From Allodiplogaster sudhausi (lineage: Eukaryota; Nematoda; Chromadorea; Rhabditida; Diplogasteridae): 64,000 nt of DNA. The translations under genes and the position numbers were made by a program. The notes beneath the pieces were generated by a model. It was not told the origin of the DNA, did no database searches, and saw only the letters and a program-made list of their open reading frames with translations. Shown in pieces: positions 46,559-55,632 of the stretch. Each line of letters begins with the position of its first letter. Within the stretch, counting starts at the first letter, position 1. Location: assembly GCA_945643635.1 (NCBI GenBank), contig CALZFC010000018.1:2115001-2179000 (forward strand), given 5' to 3'.

Positions 46559-47571
46559 AAGAGAGAGGGAGTCGTAGAGAAATTAATTCTCTAAACAAGC
46601 CAAGCGCGAGCAGCAGATCACTTTGCACATGCGGAAACTTATAGGAAGCTTTTAAGCATATAAGGATAAGACATTTGTAAACAATCTCTGCAAATCTCCA
46701 AAATCAAACGAATAAAGTCAATTTATTTTAGGTTTCTCACATTTGGGTTCCTTGGGTGAGGAATTCATTGGTCACTGGCACCAATAAATAAATAGAAAAC
46801 ATATCTATTTATGTTGGCACTCGTTTTTTTCTGTCTACCGGTAACTGACTACGGTTGCTGGTCTCGCGGAAGGTACAAGAAATGAAGCAGAGGACGAGGA
46901 GGCGGCAGCCGAGGAGCTCGAGATGGAGGAGAGAGAGCCGGAGGCGGCAGCTCCTGCCAATCAGGAGATATGATTAGCAGACAACTCATGCACAATGGCA
47001 ACGATAAGTTGTAAAGCGAATACATTACATTTGTTATCACTCAAGTAACAAACTCAGAAAAAACAGCATAGAAATTGTAGATTTCACGAACCGTGAGATG
47101 AAGATGGTGGAACTGCAACAGTGCATGACGGACACTCGTGGAGTTGTGGAAGAGACGAGCGAAGAGAGGACACGAGCTGCACAGCCAAGGAAAGAGTCAT
47201 GCACAAACATTCTTTAATTATACGAGAGCTCTTGAGAAGAACTCTCGACGAACAAACTATCAACCAGGAATTTGGTGGCATAATATAATAATCAATATAT
47301 AGACTCACAATGGGCAAAGGAATATTGACGATGCCGCTTAATTTCTTTTTTTTTAAATCTAAAATTCCGCAAAAATATTGACGAGTTGAACGGAAGTATT
47401 AAGGTAACAAAAAAAAACAAGATAAAAATGAAACCGTCTCTGCACGCTCGCGTCTCGCCTTCTCCTCTCTGTCCTGAGCAACCTGGCGCCGGTCACCACC
47501 GAGGCTGAGGCCGAGCGGAGGAGCTTTCCGTTGACGAGGCATTCTCCGTCAGGATACAATGTATGAAGAAT
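41559..47571 (-). CDS. DDB1- and CUL4-associated factor 17 homolog
   Basis: About 20 exons joined by phase. Core blocks in order: TTIYREVRLRELGLWDSL (about 46400), VHFPGRIDFS-HRVLTTEG, NLVVCLNDRGQVLIFSAS with RFFLPAHLYKFKRLEWNTS (about 45530-45660 and 45190), ASLALFCVEVSPHIRVRCLM, FEDILLIFGRPNCIVLYDF (44453-44560), RVVEFNVH, YLSIDMAGQPLYLLL, IATTFFHPDKSSRLLRFEG (43674-43766 into 43341), FVVMEVSYHIEG, TTIAYYDNEEWVPIVFL (42398-42463), RILKICLTDIETEYPTQ and EPRFYMFNEMMMFVSRTERQ (41839-41973). These follow human DCAF17 along its length. DCAF17 proteins are predicted beta-propeller substrate adaptors for CUL4-DDB1 ubiquitin ligase. There is a Ser-rich N-terminal extension (exons near 46853-46950 and 47093-47184) and an upstream exon 47497-47571; the ATG exon was not found. 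The last exon, a basic tail near 41559-41695, is tentative. Confidence 0.82.
44880..44976 (+). repeat. (GA)n tract in a DCAF17 intron
   Basis: GA repeat with two GGGAGAGGGAGGCAGA interruptions, just upstream (in sense) of the exon that starts near 44862. Confidence 0.9.
46468..46570 (+). repeat. (GA)n tract in a DCAF17 intron
   Basis: Near-pure GA tract adjoining the acceptor of the exon starting near 46459. Confidence 0.9.
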
Positions 47572-48088
47572 GTCCTGGAAACCGATTACAGACGATAGAC
47601 ATTCAAATGAGGTAGCAACAGTTGAACGCAGAATTGCCGCAATATAATCAAGTGATTGAGATATCCTGATATACTTATCAAAAACGAGAACCAAAACAAC
47701 AACGACAACCCACACATCTTAACCACACGAGCCCCGCAGAAAACTTATGGCTGAAATTCCCGCATTCACTTGTGAATTTGTTGTCTTCACCATGATTACC
47801 TATTTGCTACACCATTCAATAGCATTGTTACCAGACAGCTTCAAATTTATTTACACGATGAGGACAGATATTTTTAAGTAGGTACTTTTTTAAATTATTT
47901 TTTACTATATATATTTTTCATTTATTCTTACTATCAAACTATGAATGATTTGAATAGTACTAGCTCTATCTTCCTTCTTCTCTCTCTCTCGCTCTCTGTC
48001 TCCTCTTTCACTCTCTTCCGTTTCTTTCTCTCTCTCCTCTCTCTCGCTATGCCTCCTCTTTTCTACCTACCTTTTCTATCTCTCTCCC

Positions 48089-48139
<51 letters not shown>

Positions 48140-48960
48140 ACCTCTCTCTCTCTCCTCTCTCCATTGAACTAACATACTCATATGTACAGTATTCCTCGTA
48201 GTCCACTCAAATTAAGCGTGCACAGCTGTCTTCTTTGCCAGAAAAAGAAAGGAAACTAGCAAGCAGATTATGGAACAAACCGATCGGTTTTGTAGGTCGC
48301 AAGCCATATGATTTATCCATGGGCAGCATATTTACACGTTGGATACAACACATTAAAAATTTGCAAAGTTGTTAAAGATTTTTAAGTCCTTTCTAATTTA
48401 GCTAATCAATTAAACAATGGTTGTGGAGACATCAGCTGCAATTGTGAGAGATCACTTCTGTGGATACTATTCTCATTCCGATGGCCACACATCTGCAGAA
48501 TCTCTCAATCTCTCAGTCTCTCTCTCTCTCTCTCTCTATCTGTCTATCCCTCTATATCTCTCTCCCTTCTTTCCGTCTCTGTCTACTTCTCTCTCCTCGA
48601 TCGATCTCTCCGTTCTTCTCTGACTCTGTCTACTCCGCTAGTTTGTGGGTTTCAGAAAGCAAACCACTATAAATATTCCACAGCAATGCCAATTCAGAAT
48701 CAGCGCCGTCTTCCGCTATTGTTTTATTTCTCATTCGTCAACTATTTTCGCCCATTCAGAATGGAATAGTGTCTTACATCTTTAACTAAAACTTAATGTT
48801 GCTTCCTTTATTACTCAATGGAAAGCGCAAGAACAATTATGGAAAATTGATGCTACTCTTCATATTTTAATTCTAGTTTTATTGCTGGACTATTCCATAA
48901 CTAAACGTAAGTAGAAGTTGATCCAGGTACCCTCCCCCTTCGATTACCTCTTCCCTCGCC
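47572..48960. other. Spacer with CT tracts; DCAF17 5' exon probably lies here
   Basis: CT tracts at about 47978-48170 and 48510-48550. A first exon for the DCAF17-like gene is expected on the minus strand upstream of 47571 but I could not pick it. Confidence 0.5.
47978..48170 (+). repeat. CT-rich microsatellite
   Basis: Compound CT/CCTCT tract. Confidence 0.85.
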
Positions 48961-49056
48961 ATGTTCAAATCCGCCGTGCTCCTCGCCGCTCTCTTCGTCT
49001 GCTCTTTCTCTCAGACATGCAGCGACGGTGGCATCGGACGTCTGTTTTCTATTTTA

Positions 49057-49099
<43 letters not shown>

Positions 49100-49201
49100 C
49101 GAGAGCGAGAGCGAGATAGAGAAAGAGAGAGACAGAGAGTGAGACAGAGAGAGAGAGAAAGAGAGAGAGAGGGTGCGAGAGAGAGAGTGAGAGAGAGAGA
49201 G

Positions 49202-49239
<38 letters not shown>

Positions 49240-49886
49240 GCCTGCTTCAGCCTGCTTCGGTTCCGTCTGCCCCGGCGGCAGCACTTGTATCACAGCTCTT
49301 AACACTTGCTGCCTCAATGGGAACATCGTGCAGGTTAGAGAAATTAATTTTGTTCCGAAACAAAAAAAGTGGCAACCATTTATCTCGTTCTTCAAAATCT
49401 GATTAAATTTGCTTCATATAAATGTGATCATTTTCAGCCAACGACTGTCGGCCCCAGTCAGTCTCCTTTATCATCTCCTATTTTATGAGCTAACTTATTG
49501 TACTCGATCCTACAAGAAGAAGTTGCATTCCAATACTTGCCGTAATAAGGTTGTTAATTAATATATTAATTCATTAAGATTGCCGCGATTACTGCAATTA
49601 CTGCGCAGCGTACAGCAGCTTCTGCACGCGAAGCTTCACGGCAAGTTCACGAAAAGTTTTCGCTTTTTCTATCCAAATACCCTTTCAGAATTGATACATT
49701 TCGTGTGGTTAACTCGACATTCTCTAGATAGAAATGAATGATCTGTGCGAAGAATTAGATGTGTGCAAGATTTCGCTTGAAGAAGAGGGAGAGAAAAAGC
49801 GAGCTGTAAAGATAGAGAACGTTTGGAAGAGAGATTCATTGAGATCAGAGCGACGGGAAGATGAGATTAAGAAAGCGAGAAAGTGA

Positions 49887-49931
<45 letters not shown>

Positions 49932-50064
49932 AGAAAGATGAAGAAAGATTCGGAATGAGTGGGAGAAAGATATATATTTCCTATCGAATCGATAACTCGG
50001 AATTATACATATATACTCTTTGAAGGTACGCGCTGCCTGTCCTCAGACTTGTGGCGTCTGCTAA
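48961..50064 (+). CDS. Small secreted ShKT-domain protein, copy A
   Basis: Exons: 48961-49030, about 49254-49333, about 49440-49460, about 49581-49641 and 50026-50064. It starts with a signal peptide, MFKSAVLLAALFVCSFSQ, then TCSDGGIG, a Cys-rich segment CFGSVCPGGSTCI-TCCLNG, a short PTT linker, and a C-terminal ShKT-like domain with the spacing CRD-C, AYSSFC, VRAACPQTCGVC and stop: six cysteines in the usual ShKT order. ShKT domains occur in many nematode secreted proteins, so no toxic role is implied. About 95-100 residues. Intron 1 carries a long GA tract (49056-49235). The last intron needs a GC donor (ACG|GCAAGT) to keep phase; the inverted copy at 51803-52526 needs the same. A CCAG acceptor lies before the ATG. 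Unrecognised beyond the domain. Confidence 0.75.
49056..49235 (+). repeat. (GA)n tract in intron 1 of ShKT copy A
   Basis: GA tract with GAGC and GACA interruptions. The inverted copy has its own GA tract at the same place (52338-52420), so it predates the duplication. Confidence 0.93.
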
Positions 50065-51802
50065 CAATGGAGCATATTCATTGCTCTCCTCGTGGTCAAC
50101 AACAACGACTCAACTACGCTCTTTGGCAATGAGAAACATACCTACATTTCATCTAATCTTTCAATCTTTTCTCCAAATAAATCGCTGATCTTTCTTCTTG
50201 CATCCTGCACAAATATCCTTATTATGCTTTATAAAAATATTGCCGTCCCTAATATGTTGGAATACAATGTGAAGACAAAAGTATTCAGCTTATCGGTTGC
50301 AGAGCTATTTTCAAATAAACAGAAACGAATTCATTTCAGCTTTTAGCTAACAAGAAAAGCCTTTTCGATAGGGACGGAAATATTGTTGGACCTAGACAAA
50401 GAAAATTCACAATCAACACCATCAAACAGAATCACTAGCAAATTATCTAAAAACTAGTCTAAATTAAAGGATCGCATCTAGTCTAAATTAAAGGATCGCA
50501 ATTATCTAGCGATCAATTGCAACTGTTCCAAAAGAACCAATTGCTTATACTTTAAGAAAGTTCGTAATTCTAAGTTAAACAATAGAAGAAATTACACCCC
50601 TTCTTTTCCTCTCCTCTTTCTATTATCTCTCGTCCTTCTCAAAGTGCTAATTATAAGAAAGTACTGTACTTTGTTGTGTGTACTAACTCGTCTCTCTCTT
50701 CTCTCCATTCTGCTTCTCTCTTTTCCTCTTTCTAACTTATCCCTCTCTCTCTCCATTCTCTGCAGTTTACTGGTAGTCACAGTGCGCCGTGTCTCTTCCT
50801 GGCTCAGCACTGCTGAGCAGCAGAGAAGTCTCCATCCTCACCCATCCTTGCTCAAACTCTTGCTATTCAAAATAAATGCTATTATTACTGACGTTGGAAG
50901 TAGGTGCAATCAGTCTGAACGGATTTTTTGGACTTTGACAATTCAAAAACAATGTGAAAAGCCAGGACACATCAGTGGCATGAAAGGTTCATGAATTTCA
51001 TGAGATCAAAGTCGACCAAATAAAGTAACCCTTTTACCCTGCTTTCCGGGCGATAAGAAGGGATGCAATCTTCGCGCTTTATAAATGGCATCTTCTTGGG
51101 TTTCAGGCCGAGATCGAATTCAGGTTAAAGAGAATTTGCGAATAAAACGGAAAAACTTCAAAGTACTATTTGTGATTTCTCTGTATGTATTCGACCGCGG
51201 ATCGGACGCCAAATAAGAAACCAAATAGATTACTTGTAAGAATACGACATCTCAATTCAGTAACAAAAATAATGCTATTTCCATGCGAACTAAATGCACT
51301 ATTAATTTTGCCTACTTAAATATTATTCTATTCTCTAAACCTGACTAAATTAACTACGATTCATTTACACATGCAATTAAAAATTCTGGGGAAAGCATTG
51401 TTCCTGCTTCCTCGGTGGCAAGCGGTCGTTTCGGAAGGAAGTGCTCTTTGTATCTTCGAATATTCATCCTTACAAGAGGCAGAGATGCCTCGTTCGCTTC
51501 CAGAATGGCCGCTATCTCGATCACAAAGCAATAAGAGATAAACCAATGCACACTCATATTTCCTTGAAAATGAGAGTGTCAGAGGTTTCTACGAAACCAG
51601 CCATTCTCGTCGTAGGTCAAATCGAAAATGGTGGAATGCAATGTTTTTTATTTATTTTCTTGCTTATATTTATTGTTCCTAACGTGCATGAGTATGTCCG
51701 TTGCTTGAAAATATATTGCAATTACATCTTTATTACACTCGTTTCCGAAAGAATGAGGAAGGCGGAAGGTCTGAACGAATGGGAAGTACTCGAAAGATTC
51801 CT
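50065..51802. other. Spacer between convergent ShKT genes
   Basis: No supportable gene. A 23-24 bp tandem duplication lies at about 50456-50502 (CTAGTCTAAATTAAAGGATC plus GCA). A 67-codon open frame on - (51354-51557) and a Cys/Leu-rich one on + (50644-50994) have no splice or family support. Confidence 0.5.
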
Positions 51803-52344
51803 CTAGCAGACACCGCACGTCTTAGGACAAGCGGCGCGGACCTGCAAGAACCTGTCTTGTGCGTTCCAGGCTCTGCGGATAAAGTAGCAGATTAAATCCA
51901 AAAAGATTTAAATAGTAGCTCATTAAACTTGCCGTCATGCTGTACGTGCAGAAGTTGCTATACTGTTTACAGCAACTACCAGAGTCGCGGCAAGCTTAAA
52001 TGGATTTCAGGAAGAGAAGCACTTGAAATTTGCTGATTATTATAAAATGATTGTCTATTAATAAAAGATGATTTAGATTTATATATAACACCCAATAAAG
52101 GACGCAGACTGACTTGCTGCAGTAGTCGTTGGCTGAAATGAACATAGTCAAGTTTATCAACTTTCCACGCCATTTTTATATTCTTTTCTCTTAAATGGTG
52201 GCATATGAAGGTTGTTTTATTCACCTGAACGATGTTGCCATTGAGACAGCAAGTGTTAAGCGTCGTGATACAGGTGCTGCCCGTGGGGCAGACGCTTCCA
52301 AGACATGCTAAGTGAATGTTCTGGTACAGTCTGTCATTTCTCTT

Positions 52345-52400
<56 letters not shown>

Positions 52401-52526
52401 TTCTGTGTCTCTCTCGCTCCTTCTCTTAATAAAGATTAAAAATAGACGTCCGATGCCGCCGTCGCTGCATGTCTGCGAGAAGGAGTAGACGAAGAGAGCG
52501 GCGAGGAGCACGGCGGACTTGAACAT
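51803..52526 (-). CDS. Small secreted ShKT-domain protein, copy B
   Basis: Inverted paralog of the gene at 48961-50064, in convergent orientation. The same exon plan: signal peptide MFKSAVLLAALFVYSFSQ, TCSDGGIG (exon 1), CLGSVCPTGSTCI-TCCLNG (about 52231-52309), PTTTAA (about 52122-52140), CRDSGSCCKQYSNFCTYS (about 51942-52003) and VRAACPKTCGVC with stop (51803-51842). The ShKT cysteine order is complete, plus one extra cysteine next to the second. The last intron again needs the non-canonical donor ACG|GCAAGT. Intron 1 has a GA tract on the sense strand as in copy A. Function unknown; secretion is inferred from the signal peptide. Confidence 0.75.
52338..52420 (-). repeat. (GA)n tract in intron 1 of ShKT copy B (CT on +)
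   Basis: Matches the position and sense orientation of the GA tract in copy A. Confidence 0.9.
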
Positions 52527-52945
52527 GGCGAGGGAAGAGGGAATCGACGGGGGATGCAACCTAGAACAACACTCTTTTCCTGACAGGTATTCAACAACAG
52601 AAATTGTGTTTTTAAGCTAATTATTCTAAAGCCTTATAAGAGGGTTGAACGAAAGTTTTATTGCTGATATTAATGGTACTACAAGACAAGCAAAATAAAT
52701 TAATACCAAAACAGCACCGCATTGGGAAACTGATCTCAAAGTAGCGGTTTTCGGGAATATTTATAGGGGCCAGCTTTCATGCGTGCACATAAACTAACAA
52801 TTGGATGATGAGAACGAGGATGAAAAACTGTGCTTGTCAGCGAGAGGAACGAGTCAAAGAGAGAAAGAGAGAGGTGAGATAGTCGAGAGGGATTGGAGAG
52901 ATTCTTTGATAGGCTTGCAAAATACGCGTATTCCGCGGTTAAATC

Positions 52946-53368
52946 CTAGTCTATATCGTAGTTTGCAGTGATCCACTGGCTGTGCAAGCATTGCCTACCA
53001 AAGCACTGCCAAATTTTTCTCTGCGTCACGAAAGTGACAAAAGAATATGGAATTTCAAATCTTATTTATATATTCCAGCTTTTTAAATATCCTTACTTTG
53101 TCGTATTTATTTCCAGAAGCCACTTCGTAATTCATTGAGTAGTCGCCGGTGTCAACCTCCCAAATTACTCCCCTTTTCCATGCTAAGATTGCAAGGAAGA
53201 CCAGCATCAGTCTAATTACATACTCGTGATAACTTACTTTTGCCTGATACAGATCGACCCAAATGTGTATCTGTCAATTATTGATTGCTGCTTAGGCGGT
53301 GGCAAGCGGTCGGCTCGGAATGACGTCTGCCTTCCAATGACATCATCATAGACCAAAGCAATGAACAC
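52946..53368 (-). CDS. 3' part of an unrecognised gene
   Basis: Three exons fit by phase: 53251-53368 (VFIALVYDDVIGRQTSFRAD then RLPPPKQQSIIDRYTFGSI), 53097-53182 (WKRGVIWEVDTGDYSMNYEV then ASGNKYDK) and 52946-53020 (RKIWQCFGRQCLHSQWITAN then YDID and stop). Amino-acid composition looks like real protein and introns are 68-76 bp with GT-AG ends. I do not recognise the family. Upstream exons are expected above 53368; a candidate encodes RLKHHLWFECPQ near 53720-53775 but runs into a stop. Could be a gene remnant. Confidence 0.45.
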
Positions 53369-54414
53369 CTAAATTATTCCGAAACGTCCCGTATTCACAC
53401 GATCACTTCTTTACACTGCCGCTCATCTCTTCATTGTTTATTTACTATCTCGATAAAATTAATATTGAACCGCATTTTCGAATTTGGTCAGAATAATTGT
53501 TTTCAAGAGAAAAATAAAGTAATGAAATATTGAAAAAATGAATAACGATGTCCATAAGTGGCTAGAAAAACCAATCCTGCATTTGAATAGATTAATCCGG
53601 CAAAGTATTGCTTTGAAAAAAATCACGGAAATTGTATGACAGTTACTATGCAATTCTTTCATATTCCATCGTAAACCGGCAAAGAAGATCCGTAAATCTA
53701 TTCAAGGATTATTTCTGTGGTCTGCGGGCACTCGAACCAGAGATGATGTTTGAGCCTCCCTGAAATTGAGGCCCTTTATATATCTAAAATAAATTTTTTT
53801 TTAGAGTTTACAGGTAGATTTGTATCGTTTTGGTATGTACATATGTTAGGACTGCAGATTACGGTAACCAAAAATCAATAACCACCTACATACATGTTTT
53901 GTTTGATAAAGGAAAATAGAAGTGGTAAAAGAACATATGATTAGAAAAAATTGAAGTAATCACATCAGCGGACGCGTATTGAGAAACGTGGAGGGCAAAT
54001 GTAGAAGGTGAAGGACTCGCGAAGGCATTCCGCCGTTAAAGGAAGTATCCGACGAATCATTATACAGTAGCGCTAGAGAATCAGTTTGAATGCGCGCTCT
54101 CATAAAATTGCCTGTCGCTCGGTCGAGAGAGCATGTGAAATAGGAGGGCGGCTCTGACCTACCGTAGTTAATTCTCTACCCGCTAGTTTTCACGTAACTA
54201 TTTCTCAAAATGAAATGGAAGAAAATCGCTCAAACTTTCAGGATATATTTTTTACGCTAAAATGAACTTATCCATATAGGAATAACCTAGGTTAATTATT
54301 CCCTGGATACCTCCTTTAATGACGAACTGATCAGGCCGGGCGACAGCACTTTCAGATCCAACATCCCACAATCAACTGTAGTAAAATGGGATCAGTGCTA
54401 ATTAATAGCTGTAC
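53369..54414. other. Spacer with gene remnants left of the transposon
   Basis: Holds a possible exon at about 53700-53775 (-) and a GPCR exon remnant at 54327-54375 (-). The rest is AT-rich with no feature seen. Confidence 0.45.
54327..54375 (-). pseudogene. Remnant of a serpentine receptor 3' exon
   Basis: Following a CTACAG acceptor, the sense strand reads TTGATTGTGGGATGTTGGAT then CTGAAAGTGCTGTCGCCCGG. It aligns with the last exon of the GPCR at 60916-62703 (LAIWIVDLKVLTPGL), with a one-base loss. It sits 40 bp left of the transposon end. Confidence 0.55.
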
Positions 54415-55053
54415 ATATGACGCGATTTGCGAGAGTTTCAAAATGGCAGGGGACCCGGCCAAAATCGACCGGCTTGGATTTCGTTCAAAAGTTCCTTACA
54501 GGTTTTTTCTGGTATAAGGAATCAATTGGAAGTGGTCTTGTCATCAGAAAATGTCTCTTTCGCTTGCTATGAGGGCTTGAATTATTAGGCTCGCCGCGCA
54601 GTGAGGCGAGTTGGATGCATGTCTGAGGTCACTGCGCCGCACGTTTTTGAGATATCGAAATGAAAATTTGCATTTTATTAGCCAAGATGTTGCTCTAAAC
54701 AATCAAAAAAGAAAAACGTGAAAATCTTCAACTTTGAATTTTTTATAGACTTTCAAGTTTGATGGGGCGCAGACATCGCGTTCCTCATTTTCTACCAACC
54801 AAACTTTACAGCTGGATAGAGCATGAAAAGAGCTTTCGAATGAACTATTGGGTTTTAGAAACTTAGGATGCGCTCGAGTTTCCCAATCGATTAACTAGGT
54901 GCGGCAATGCAAAACCGCACGTCCGAAATCGCATCGGCCATTCTGGCCGCGCAGTCTCGCATGCAGACGCGAGGAGGCTACTTTTAGACTTCTTGTATTG
55001 TTTTCTTGTATATAAATCATGATTCTGATTTAAACTGAACGTTTTCGGCATTA
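54415..55053 (+). repeat. Left terminal inverted repeat
   Basis: About 639 bp, the inverse of 58684-59346. It includes the markers CGTGCGGCGCAGTGACC (inverse) and GCGCAGTCTCGCATGCAGAC. Confidence 0.95.
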
Positions 55054-55632
55054 AAAGTTATTACAATAATATTACACAGAAGTGATGATTTGATTTTTCC
55101 ACATTCTCTTAATATTCTGATCGAATTGATTTTAGGGATCATTCGTGTTCTCTCATCTCTTACTCTTTTCGTGAGTGCTAGATTTGCATTATTGTTATGA
55201 TTAGAATATTAGCCTAAGTACGTGAGACTATAAACGCTATTCTTTTTCAAACCGGCAAGCTCACTTCATTTCGTCCCTTCTTCTGCTTCTCATGCGGCTG
55301 CCTTCCATCGCGCTCTAATAACTCTGCCCTCAGGAAGGATACATCACGGATAACAGTTATCATTTTAAGCTTATTGTGAAAATTTTTCACTGTCTGCATC
55401 AGGCTATGAGCTGTTTCGTGTCACGTGGATTTCCCCCTTCTATATCTGTGGCGCATCGCTGGTGTCCTCGAGCATGTGATGGGTCCCTAATAAAGTTAGT
55501 ACTACATTAAAAAGGCACCTAAAAACAAATCTGCCATCGCCGACAACTACCGACTGATTTAAATTAAAGTATCTTTTTCACTCCTTTTATCCAGCTGCAC
55601 AATCGGTGCTTTTATATTTAAGGATCAATACC

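Noticed and set aside
50644..50994. Plus-strand 116-codon frame between the ShKT genes
   Set aside because: Pyrimidine-rich composition, no homology, no splice or start support.
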